Source: UBA6776 sp964636785 (lineage in GTDB: Bacteria > Bdellovibrionota > Bdellovibrionia > Bdellovibrionales > UBA1609). Taken from it: a stretch of 17,215 bases of DNA. Shown here one piece after another: positions 1 to 7,154 of this stretch. The stretch covers positions 1-17,215 of the forward strand of contig CAZWVK010000050.1 of NCBI GenBank assembly GCA_964636785.1, written 5' to 3'. Below the pieces are notes generated by a model. That model did not search any database. It saw only the letters and a program-made list of their open reading frames with translations, and was not told where the DNA came from. Both the position numbers and the translations under genes were made by a program. Position 1 is the stretch's first letter, and the number at the start of each line of letters is the position of its first letter.

Positions 1-442
1 CTCCAACGCCGGCTTCAAATGTAAATGATAAGCTATCAAGCCCTTGAAAGAAAAACTCTCCGCCAAAGGTGGCCTGCGCTTCAAATCCAGAATCGGTTTT
101 TCCAGCAAGCTCGCGACTGATCAATCCGCCACCGCCCGCAACAAAGAAATTCATATTTTGCTCGCGAAAAACAATTCTCATGATTTTTCCCATGAGTCCA
201 AATCGCGAAGAGTCTTCTTCGGTGTCGACACCAAGAGATCCGGAAAACGCATAAGTTTCGTTTGGGAAATAACGAACCGCAAGGCTTGGAAGGCTCTCAA
301 CGCCAATGGAATTGTTCGAATACCCAACTCCCAAGCGATGTGTGAGTTCTTTTGCGAAACTTTCCTGAGTCGCGCCCAATGACAGAGCAATTAGGACGGA
401 CAAGGAAAGCTGTTTCAAATGTCCAAAATATTTAAAAGCCAT
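1..442 (-). CDS. Exported outer-membrane beta-barrel-like protein, 3' part cut by window edge
   Basis: The reverse strand is open from an ATG at 442 to the window edge, giving about 147 codons without a stop. The protein begins with a typical Sec signal peptide: a basic start (MAFKYFGHLK), a hydrophobic stretch LSLSVLIALSLG, and a likely cleavage after ATQESFA at residue 30. The mature part alternates polar and aromatic or aliphatic residues with glycines (RLGVGYSN, AFSGSLGVDT, NFFVAGGGG, FTFEAGVG), which is the pattern of short transmembrane beta-strands. It is probably an OMP_b-brl-like barrel of unknown role. Bases just before the ATG are G-rich but give only a weak Shine-Dalgarno match. 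The C-terminus and any terminal Phe lie outside the window. The barrel assignment is inferred from composition, not from a recognised family. Confidence 0.7.
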   Translation of the reverse strand, partial: MAFKYFGHLKQLSLSVLIALSLGATQESFAKELTHRLGVGYSNNSIGVESLPSLAVRYFPNETYAFSGSLGVDTEEDSSRFGLMGKIMRIVFREQNMNFFVAGGGGLISRELAGKTDSGFEAQATFGGEFFFQGLDSLSFTFEAGVG

Positions 443-580
443 TTCGCCCCCAAAACTTCCATGCTGTAGATGATTTCCTCTCCAGTACAGCGCCTAAACC
501 CCTTGAATTTCAAGTGGAATTTGTTTTTTGATGGACAATGTCTAAAACCTTGATTAGGAATAGGAGTTTCTTAGCTCGGA

Positions 581-656
581 GGGCGTGTAGCTCAGTTGGG
601 AGAGCATCAGCATGGCATGTTGAGGGTCGCAGGTTCGATTCCTGTCACGTCCACCA
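581..656 (+). tRNA. tRNA-Ala (anticodon GGC)
   Basis: A full cloverleaf can be folded by eye. The acceptor arm is GGGCGTG pairing with CACGTCC and contains the G3:U70 wobble that identifies alanine tRNAs. The D arm is GCTC/GAGC. The anticodon stem TCAGC/GTTGA holds the loop ATGGCAT, giving anticodon GGC, which reads GCC and GCU codons. The T arm is GCAGG TTCGATT CCTGT. The discriminator is A, and CCA is encoded in the DNA (654-656). No clear promoter is visible; a TGGACA at 532-537 lies a suitable distance upstream but its partner at 555-560 is poor. No U-rich terminator follows; the next feature is a pair of repeats resembling an insertion-sequence end. Confidence 0.96.
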
Positions 657-675
657 TCCCAGTTCGGTCTGAACC

Positions 676-716
676 GGTCACATAGGTTACAGATTGTTCT
701 GATCACATGGGTAACA
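676..716 (-). repeat. Two 16-bp direct repeats resembling a relic IS end
   Basis: Two copies of a 16-base unit lie at 676-691 and 701-716, 25 bases apart and matching at 13 of 16 positions. Read on the reverse strand they are TGTTACCCATGTGATC and TGTAACCTATGTGACC, the second followed by GG. From memory, the ends of some IS481-type elements carry such tandem TGTTACCCATGT-like motifs, so this may be a solo transposon end left after deletion. No transposase or opposite end is visible in the window. The position 20 bases after the tRNA is compatible with an insertion hot spot. The repeats are seen directly; the IS origin is inference. Confidence 0.4.
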
Positions 717-774
717 CTTTTGCTCCGAAGGGATTTTGTGAGATATCTAATACTCAAAAACATCTTTCTAGAAT

Positions 775-1257
775 TCAAAACGCGAGCGCGTATCCAACGC
801 TAAATACAGTTGATGACACATCGACCTCCGCCGCTGGAGCCGTTCCTCCGGTTACATCAAGATCACCTGCGGTGGAGCTTATGCCAATTGTGAGGGCTGC
901 AATTTCGCCAAAGGGAAACCAAATCAGCCCAAGTTCGAACTGCGCAATGGGGCCTCCCACCTCTACACTTGAAACTCCGTCAGAGAATTCCTCTGAATAC
1001 CCACCGATGCCTAATGATGCGTAAGGCACCAGATCATTACCGGGCTGATTTTCGATAAAATTTAGAGAAATTCCAACACCAAATATTCCGACTTTCGTTT
1101 CGTCACTCCCACTTTCAGAGATCGAACTTGCAGCTTTTACCCATGGCATCCATCTCCCAGTGTTATGTCCGTAGGTAACATTCAGTTCGCCTGATTTCGA
1201 TGTTGTCTTCGTGCCGACAGAACCCTTCACCTTTATATCTGTCGTAGAGGACGGCAT
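775..1257 (-). CDS. Outer-membrane beta-barrel-like protein, probably 5'-truncated
   Basis: This 160-residue ORF reads as barrel-type sequence throughout, with repeated short amphipathic strands separated by glycine- and serine-rich turns (SGELNVTYGHN, VGIFGVGISLNF, VPYASLGIGGY, AQFELGLIWFPFG, STVFSVGYALAF). It ends in Phe after alternating hydrophobic residues, the usual C-terminal signal recognised by the BAM complex. It has no signal peptide: the ATG at 1257 is followed by MPSSTTDIKVKGS, an in-frame TGA lies nine codons upstream, and no hydrophobic leader is found in any upstream reverse frame back to 1530. No Shine-Dalgarno sequence precedes the ATG. The simplest reading is the 3' part of a barrel gene that lost its 5' end. 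The specific family is not recognised. Confidence 0.6.
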   Translation of the reverse strand: MPSSTTDIKVKGSVGTKTTSKSGELNVTYGHNTGRWMPWVKAASSISESGSDETKVGIFGVGISLNFIENQPGNDLVPYASLGIGGYSEEFSDGVSSVEVGGPIAQFELGLIWFPFGEIAALTIGISSTAGDLDVTGGTAPAAEVDVSSTVFSVGYALAF

Positions 1258-1281
1258 TGATTTTACTACAGTTTGGAATCT

Positions 1282-1302
1282 AATTCACAATCTTTGTGAA
1301 TT
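1282..1302. promoter_or_regulatory. Perfect 9-bp inverted repeat, possible operator
   Basis: The arms AATTCACAA (1282-1290) and TTGTGAATT (1294-1302) are perfect inverted repeats around a 3-base centre. They lie 25 bases upstream of the barrel-like ORF (reverse strand) and about 230 bases upstream of the copper ATPase. The size and symmetry fit a dimeric repressor or activator site. There is no GC-rich stem or T-run, so it is not a good terminator. The bound protein is unknown. Confidence 0.35.
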
Positions 1303-1333
1303 TCAGAATGTACATCTGTCTTTATTGCTTTTG

Positions 1334-1347
1334 GATCCCATGGGATC
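1334..1347. repeat. Perfect 14-bp palindrome
   Basis: GATCCCATGGGATC is a perfect 14-base palindrome without a spacer in the gene-free stretch before the copper ATPase. It could be a protein-binding site, but position alone does not say for what. The gap 1258-1530 otherwise holds no ORF or convincing sigma-70 promoter that I can see. Confidence 0.3.
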
Positions 1348-1530
1348 GAATTTTTTCTTTAAAACTTAAGCCCTTTCTTATTCGAAAAATGCACAATTGA
1401 AAGCAGAGCATTGAAAAATGCGTTACAGCCCATACTTTACGAATGAGGCCATTGAAACAAACCTTTGAATTCGTCAAACTTAACGATTATGTTTCTCAGT
1501 GAAGATTTTTTGACTTAAAGGAATATCAAA

Positions 1531-3858
1531 ATGGCAGAGCAAAACTTACAGCAAAACCTCCAAATAGATCCTGTCTGCGGAATGAAAGTCGACCCTCAAA
1601 CAGCTAAGGGCGGAAAGAGTGAGTTTGAAGGAAAGGAATATTTCTTTTGCAATCCCAAATGCAAAACGAAATTTGACTCTGATCCCTATTTCCACCTTCA
1701 TAAAAACCACGAACCAAAGCCCATCTCTGCTGCAGACTTAGAAAGAATCTTTATCTGTCCGATGCATCCTGAAGTTCGACAGAAAGGACCTGGAAGCTGT
1801 CCAATCTGTGGAATGGCCCTTGAGCCAGAAGAGATTTCTTTGGAAGAGGAAGAAAATCCAGAGCTCATTGATTTCACCAGACGCTTTAAAATCAGTGCCG
1901 CTCTTACGCTTCCGGTTTTACTCCTCGCCATGTCTGATCTTATTCCAGGACAGCCCGTACAAACCACTCTTCCCCACTGGCTTTATGCTGGAATTCAGTT
2001 TGTGCTTTCCACACCTGTCGTCTTGTGGGGTGGATGGCCATTTTTTGAGCGCGGTTGGGCGTCTGTAAAAACATGGAATTTAAATATGTTCACCTTGATC
2101 GCACTTGGAACAGGTGTGGCCTATCTCTTCAGTGTGATTGCGACCTTGTTTCCAGATCTCTTTCCGGAAAGCTTTCGCACTCATGGTGGAGTGGTGCCAC
2201 TTTACTTTGAAGCCGCAGCGGTCATTGTGACTTTGGTTCTATTGGGTCAGCTTTTAGAGCTTCGCGCACGAAGCCAAACCGGAAATGCGATTCGTGCTCT
2301 TCTTGGCCTTGCGCCAAAGACCGCAAAACGCATCCTTCCTGATGGAACAGAGGAGGACGTTCCAATAGAACACATTCATCCGGGTGATCTTCTTCGCGTG
2401 CGTCCTGGCGAAAAAATTCCAACGGATGGAGAGGTTTCTGAAGGAAAGAGTGTCGTGGATGAATCCATGATCACGGGTGAGCCTATTCCCGTCGAAAAAG
2501 AGATTGGAAGTCCTGTCACCGGCGCAACGGTCAACACCACTGGATCATTTGTTATGCGTGCAACGAAAGTGGGCTCGGACACTCTTCTTTCACAAATTGT
2601 TAAAATGGTTTCCCAAGCACAACGAAGTCGAGCCCCTATTCAAAAACTGGCAGACACAGTGTCTTCCTATTTTGTTCCTGCAGTGGTCTTGATTGCGATT
2701 GCAACAGCTCTTGTTTGGTACTTTTTTGGACCAGAGCCCACTTTAACCTATGCTCTTATTAACGCGGTTTCCGTTTTAATTATTGCTTGTCCCTGTGCAC
2801 TTGGTCTTGCGACTCCCATGTCGATCATGGTGGGGACCGGAAAAGGAGCCGGGCATGGTGTTTTGATTAAAAATGCGGAAGCGCTTGAGCGCATGGAAAA
2901 AATCACCACCTTGGTTGTGGATAAAACCGGAACTCTCACTCTTGGAAAACCAAAGCTTTCACAGGTGCGTGTTCTCAGTGGTTTTGAAGAGAATGATCTT
3001 TTAACTCTCACCGCATCGCTCGAAAAATCCAGTGAGCATCCCCTTGCGGAAGCCATTGTTTCTGGTGCTCTGGACCGTGGATTGAACTTAAAATCTGTTG
3101 AGGATTTTGATTCCATCACTGGGCAGGGAATCAAAGGAGAGGTTGAAGGACGAAGAGTTCTGATTGGAAATAAAAGACTTTTAGAGAAAAATGGTGTTTC
3201 CGCAGAAAAGCTTTCCCTTCTTGCTGAAGAGCTTCAATCCAAAGGTCATGGCGTGATGCTCGTTTCAGTAGATGAAACGCCTGCAGGTCTAATCGCTGTT
3301 CGCGATCCAATCAAAGAATCATCAAAACCTGTGATTGATTATTTTCACAAACAAGGGATTGAAGTCGTCATGCTCACTGGCGACAATCAGAACACAGCTC
3401 GCGTTGTGGCTCGTGAACTTGGAATTGATCAAGTGATTGCGGAAGTTCTTCCCGAGCAAAAACATGAAGTGATTAAGAGTCTACAATCCGAGGGAAAGCG
3501 CGTGGCCATGGCTGGAGATGGAATCAATGATGCTCCAGCGCTTGCACAAGCGGATATTGGAGTGGCTATGGGATCTGGAACAGATGTGGCGATTGAAAGC
3601 GCTGGCGTGACTCTTGTTAAAGGGGATCTCAAAGGAATTCAGCGCGCACATCGTTTAAGTCAGTTCACAATGAGAAACATCCGGCAGAATCTATTATTTG
3701 CTTTTGGTTATAACACTCTCGGTGTTCCTATTGCCGCAGGGCTTTTGTTTCCCGTTTTTGGAATCTTATTAAGTCCAATGATTGCAAGCCTAGCCATGAG
3801 CTTCAGCTCTGTCTCCGTGATTGCAAACTCATTGAGGCTAAGATCCGCAAAGATTTAG
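1531..3858 (+). CDS. copA: Copper-exporting P1B-type ATPase (CopA-like)
   Basis: A 775-residue inner-membrane pump predicted to export Cu(I) using ATP. The N-terminus has a YHS-type metal domain (DPVCGM at 13-18; Cys40 and Cys44) and a heavy-metal-binding module with CPMHP (76-80) and CPICGM (90-95), in place of the usual HMA domains. The core follows: membrane segments from about 119, the actuator TGE (315-317), the ion-site CPC (420-422), phosphorylated Asp464 in DKTGTLT, the SEHP motif (501-504), TGDN (616-619) and GDGIND (662-667). The last two membrane helices carry YN (727-728) and MSFSS (756-760), the signature of the Cu+/Ag+ P1B-1 group. AAAGGA at 1517-1522, eight bases before the ATG, supports the start. 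No CueR, CsoR or CopY regulator gene is adjacent. Substrate Ag+ is also possible. Confidence 0.95.
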   Translation: MAEQNLQQNLQIDPVCGMKVDPQTAKGGKSEFEGKEYFFCNPKCKTKFDSDPYFHLHKNHEPKPISAADLERIFICPMHPEVRQKGPGSCPICGMALEPEEISLEEEENPELIDFTRRFKISAALTLPVLLLAMSDLIPGQPVQTTLPHWLYAGIQFVLSTPVVLWGGWPFFERGWASVKTWNLNMFTLIALGTGVAYLFSVIATLFPDLFPESFRTHGGVVPLYFEAAAVIVTLVLLGQLLELRARSQTGNAIRALLGLAPKTAKRILPDGTEEDVPIEHIHPGDLLRVRPGEKIPTDGEVSEGKSVVDESMITGEPIPVEKEIGSPVTGATVNTTGSFVMRATKVGSDTLLSQIVKMVSQAQRSRAPIQKLADTVSSYFVPAVVLIAIATALVWYFFGPEPTLTYALINAVSVLIIACPCALGLATPMSIMVGTGKGAGHGVLIKNAEALERMEKITTLVVDKTGTLTLGKPKLSQVRVLSGFEENDLLTLTASLEKSSEHPLAEAIVSGALDRGLNLKSVEDFDSITGQGIKGEVEGRRVLIGNKRLLEKNGVSAEKLSLLAEELQSKGHGVMLVSVDETPAGLIAVRDPIKESSKPVIDYFHKQGIEVVMLTGDNQNTARVVARELGIDQVIAEVLPEQKHEVIKSLQSEGKRVAMAGDGINDAPALAQADIGVAMGSGTDVAIESAGVTLVKGDLKGIQRAHRLSQFTMRNIRQNLLFAFGYNTLGVPIAAGLLFPVFGILLSPMIASLAMSFSSVSVIANSLRLRSAKI

Positions 3859-3943
3859 GAGCATGTTTCCATTGCGAAAGCTGCATCTCGAGTGCTGCTA
3901 TCGGATCTCCATCGAAAGGTTTCAAGATCTAGAAAGAAAGGTC

Positions 3944-4062
3944 CTTTGCATTTAAAATATATTAATTGTTGGAAGGACGCTCCGCGAGCCAGGATGGCAA
4001 CAGAGCGGCAAGTACATGGATGTACGGCTCCTGAAAGCAATTAATATATTTTAAATGCAAAG
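3944..4062. repeat. 119-bp inverted-repeat element with two GGA hairpins
   Basis: Arms of 25 bases at 3944-3968 and 4038-4062 are perfect reverse complements. Inside, AGGA (3974-3977) can pair with TCCT (4029-4032), leaving a symmetric 5x5 internal loop next to the arms. The centre holds GCCAGGATGGC (3988-3998) and GTACATGGATGTAC (4012-4025), each a small hairpin exposing GGA on the + strand. The element lies between the converging copper ATPase and RND genes and stops 7 bases from the RND stop codon. It resembles a MITE or palindromic intergenic repeat. It could also act as a shared 3' structure for both transcripts, though the arms are AT-rich and no T-run follows, so it is not a standard intrinsic terminator. 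The rest of this gap (3859-3943) shows nothing. Confidence 0.75.
4012..4025 (+). promoter_or_regulatory. CsrA-like RNA hairpin motif
   Basis: GTACATGGATGTAC folds as a 5-bp stem with a TGGA loop. As RNA it matches the published CsrA SELEX consensus RUACARGGAUGU at 11 of 12 positions, including the invariant ACA and GGA. A second weaker site, GCCAGGATGGC, lies 14 bases upstream. CsrA dimers typically bridge two such hairpins. Only a + strand transcript, such as read-through from the copper ATPase gene, would show GGA; the other strand shows TCC. No csrA gene is in the window, so binding is inferred. Confidence 0.35.
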
Positions 4063-4069
4063 TGCCTTC

Positions 4070-7000
4070 TTACTTCGTCGGCTCGATGGAATTTGAACCC
4101 TTCGATTCAAAGCGAGAAAGAAACTGATAAAGAGATGGCACCACAAACAGGGTGAGAATCGTTGAAAGAAGGATTCCTCCAACAATGGTTAGACCCATTG
4201 GTGTTCGCGTTTCCTGCCCCAATGAGTTACCGAACACTAGAGGAAGTGCGGCAAAGATCGTTGCAATCGATGTCATCAAAATAGGCCGCAACCGAATAGG
4301 ACACGCAGAAAGCAATGCTTCTTGAATGCTCGCGTTCTTCTCACGATGTCGATACTGGTTCGTATACTCAACCAATAAAATCGAATTTTTCTTTGCAATT
4401 CCCATTAAAACAATCAACCCAATAAAGCTAAAAAGGTTCAAAGACACACCCGTCCCCCAAAGAGCCAACAAAGCTCCGGTCACACTAAATGGAAGCGCCA
4501 TCAAAACCGAAATCGGATGAATAAAAGAGTTGAACTGAACCGCAAGCACCATATAAGCCACTAAGATTCCCACTAAGAGTGCTGTCGTTAAGCTCTTAAA
4601 ACTTTCTCCAAGCCCCGCACTCGCCCCTTCAAAAGAAAGCGTATAACCCTCTGGAAGGATTTCTCGCCCAATCTCTTGAACCCGGCTTAAAACCTTAGCC
4701 TGAGACTGGCCACTGGTGAGCTGGCCGAAAACGCCAATCGCTCTTTGACGATTGATTCTAATAATGGACTGGATGGTCTCAGTCTCTTCAATCTTGACCA
4801 GATCGCCAATTCCAACCATGTTTCCAAATTGGTTGCGCACCTGGATCTTTTTTATATCTTCACGTGATTGAATCTGATTTTCGGGAATCTTAACTCGAAT
4901 ATCATAGCGTCTGCCATCCGCCGTGTAACGACTCACCCGAAGGCCCGCAAGCGCCGCATTCAATGTCTCTGCCACTGCACTGACACTCACTCCCCTCATC
5001 GCCAATTCATTTCGGATAGGCTCCAATTGAAGCTCTGGAATTCCTTTTCTAAAATCCGTATCCATATCCTGAGCAAGGCCTTCATCTGTGAGCTTCTTCA
5101 TGAGCTCTTGAGACTTTTCATCCAAAACATTGAGATCAGGCCCCATCAAGTTGACTGAAATTGGAAATTGTCTTCCCGTCGTGAGTCCGCGCGAAGACGT
5201 GTCACGAAGACTGACTCTTAAGTCCTTAAGATCTTTTAAACCCTCACGAATTTTATCCATTACTTCGTGATGAGTGATCGCTCGTTCTTCACGAGAAACC
5301 AGATTGATTGGAACAAACATCTGATTCACATTGGAGCCACCGCCCCCGCCACCAACAGACATTAAGAAACTTGTGATCTCTGGAATGCTTGAGAGAACTC
5401 TTTCGACCTCTCTTGCCACATTGCTCGTTCGCTCTAAAGAAGCACCCGGTGGAAGCTGACCACTGAGTAAAATGATGTTTTGGTCTTGCGGCGGAATAAA
5501 TTCCTGTCTCACCTGACGAATCAGTAAAAGCGACGCTAAAAATAAAAGGGTTGAAATCGTTAATACTAATCCTGAGTATTTGAGAGTCCAGTTCAGAAGC
5601 GAGCGATAACGATTGGCAAGACCTTCAAAGAACTCATCCAATTTATGCTCAAGCTTTGAGATCTTTGGTGAGGTCTGCATAAATGTAGCGGCTCTCATTG
5701 GCGTAATTGTGACAGCCTCAAGCAAAGAAAGCAAAACAGCAGCCGACATGGTCACACCGAATTGAAAAAAGAATTTTCCAGTCACCCCGGTCATAAAAAT
5801 CACGGGCGCAAAGACCGCAACAACGGCTGCGGTCGCTGCAATGGCAGCTGGAAGAATCTCCATCGCACCATCTAAAGCTGCCGTATAAGGCGTTTTTCCC
5901 ATCCTGTAGTGGCGAACAATGTTTTCAAGGAGCATGATCGCATCATCCACAACAATAGATATCGCAAGAGTCAGGGCCAAAAGAGTAAACAGGTTTAAAG
6001 TGAATCCAAAGAAATAAATAATCAGGAACGAACCCACAATGGAAGTTGGAATACTAAAGAGAATATTTAATGCCGCTTGCCAACTGCCTAAGAATAAAAA
6101 GCAAATCAAAATGGTCACAACAGCCGCAACAATGAGTTTTTCCACCGTTGTTGCAACAACGGCTTCCGTGGATTTTGTGAAATTCACGCGCGCAAGAAGT
6201 TCATAACCTTCTGGAAGAGTTTCTTTAAGCTCCTCAACCTTCGCAATCACCCGCTCCGCAAGCTCAACCTCATTGGCGCCACGCTGCTTACGAATGGAGA
6301 ATGAAATGGCCGGATCCCCGCCCACGCGAGCAAGCCTTCGAATATCCGAAAGACCATCTTCCACATACGCCACATCTCGAATGCGATAAACCGCATCCTG
6401 AATGGTCGCACCGCCACGCTTTAAGATGCGAAGGTTTTTAAAGGTTTCAACATCGTAAGCTTCACCAAGCCATCGAACCCGAAGTTCACGCTCCCCTTCC
6501 ACATACTGTCCAGCCGCTGCTTCCACGTGCTCGGTTCGGATCGCTTGCAAAATATCAGAGATCGTTAAATCGGCCTCTTTGAGCTTTTTAAGATCCGGCC
6601 AGACTCTTAAGTTTCTTTCACTAAAGCCGCCAATATCCACTTCACCGATGTTTTCCAAAAAGCGAAACTGATCGAGCAAAACAAGATCGGCATAATTCAG
6701 TATTTCACGAAGATCTTTTCCCTTTGCCGACAAAGACAAGTACATAATGGGATCTTCTTCCGGGTTTCGCTTTCTGACCACGGGCGGATCAACTCCCAAT
6801 GGGAATCGGATCTGACTCAATGCTGTTTGAACTTCCTGAAGAACCACATCCACATTGCGCTCAATATCAAAAGTCAAACGAACCGAGCCTGACCCTTGAA
6901 CAACGCTTGATCTCATCTCCTGAATGCCTTCAATACTCAGAAGAGTGGCCTCCATCTCATCAATCAGCTCGGCCTCAATCACTTCAGGTGCAGCACCCTC

Positions 7001-7153
7001 ATAAGTCACGGACGCGGTGACGACCGGAAAATCCACATCCGGAAGCTGACTCACCCCCAAACGCGTGAGCGCAAAACCACCGAACGTGATCAATGCGGCC
7101 ATTAAAATCCAGGCAAATACCGTTCTATCGAGTGAAAGTTTAATTAAGTTCAT
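4070..7153 (-). CDS. RND-family efflux pump, inner-membrane subunit (HAE1/AcrB type)
   Basis: This 1027-residue protein is a full-length resistance-nodulation-division transporter, proton-driven and trimeric in known relatives. It has the twofold layout: helix 1 at about 12-31, a large periplasmic loop to about 330, helices 2-6 to about 490, helix 7 near 530, a second loop to about 850, then the last five helices. Proton-relay residues are present: Asp403-Asp404 in SIVVDDAIMLLEN, matching AcrB Asp407/408, and Lys922 in GIAKKNSILLVEYTNQ, matching AcrB Lys940. The sequence resembles the HAE1 multidrug group rather than heavy-metal CusA, and no methionine relay is evident. An unusual run of six glycines lies at 601-606. 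The start is one base after the TolC stop, so translation is probably coupled. No membrane-fusion adaptor is in the cluster. Substrate unknown. Confidence 0.95.
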   Translation of the reverse strand: MNLIKLSLDRTVFAWILMAALITFGGFALTRLGVSQLPDVDFPVVTASVTYEGAAPEVIEAELIDEMEATLLSIEGIQEMRSSVVQGSGSVRLTFDIERNVDVVLQEVQTALSQIRFPLGVDPPVVRKRNPEEDPIMYLSLSAKGKDLREILNYADLVLLDQFRFLENIGEVDIGGFSERNLRVWPDLKKLKEADLTISDILQAIRTEHVEAAAGQYVEGERELRVRWLGEAYDVETFKNLRILKRGGATIQDAVYRIRDVAYVEDGLSDIRRLARVGGDPAISFSIRKQRGANEVELAERVIAKVEELKETLPEGYELLARVNFTKSTEAVVATTVEKLIVAAVVTILICFLFLGSWQAALNILFSIPTSIVGSFLIIYFFGFTLNLFTLLALTLAISIVVDDAIMLLENIVRHYRMGKTPYTAALDGAMEILPAAIAATAAVVAVFAPVIFMTGVTGKFFFQFGVTMSAAVLLSLLEAVTITPMRAATFMQTSPKISKLEHKLDEFFEGLANRYRSLLNWTLKYSGLVLTISTLLFLASLLLIRQVRQEFIPPQDQNIILLSGQLPPGASLERTSNVAREVERVLSSIPEITSFLMSVGGGGGGSNVNQMFVPINLVSREERAITHHEVMDKIREGLKDLKDLRVSLRDTSSRGLTTGRQFPISVNLMGPDLNVLDEKSQELMKKLTDEGLAQDMDTDFRKGIPELQLEPIRNELAMRGVSVSAVAETLNAALAGLRVSRYTADGRRYDIRVKIPENQIQSREDIKKIQVRNQFGNMVGIGDLVKIEETETIQSIIRINRQRAIGVFGQLTSGQSQAKVLSRVQEIGREILPEGYTLSFEGASAGLGESFKSLTTALLVGILVAYMVLAVQFNSFIHPISVLMALPFSVTGALLALWGTGVSLNLFSFIGLIVLMGIAKKNSILLVEYTNQYRHREKNASIQEALLSACPIRLRPILMTSIATIFAALPLVFGNSLGQETRTPMGLTIVGGILLSTILTLFVVPSLYQFLSRFESKGSNSIEPTK

Positions 7154-7154
7154 A

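Noticed and set aside
178..390. 70-residue reverse ORF and the overlapping + strand ORFs at 44-382 and 69-254
   Set aside because: They are other frames of the signal-peptide-bearing barrel gene that is open from 442 to the left edge.
502..514. CTTGAATTTCAAG palindrome upstream of the tRNA
   Set aside because: Six-base AT-rich arms in a short gap are expected by chance; no further support.
554..778. 74-residue reverse ORF containing RNRTCDPQ-type sequence
   Set aside because: It is the antisense of the tRNA-Ala gene, a well-known spurious translation; not a protein.
1161..1180. TGTTA...GGTAACA inside the barrel-like ORF, similar to the IS-end motif
   Set aside because: Only about nine bases match and they encode a normal beta-strand of the ORF; probably chance.
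3855..4040. 61-residue reverse ORF between the copper ATPase and RND genes
   Set aside because: It crosses the inverted-repeat element and has no ribosome site or protein-like composition; the structure explains the sequence better.
3944..4062. Reading the inverted repeat as an ordinary bidirectional intrinsic terminator
   Set aside because: The long arms are AT-rich, the loop is 69 bases and no T-run follows on either strand.
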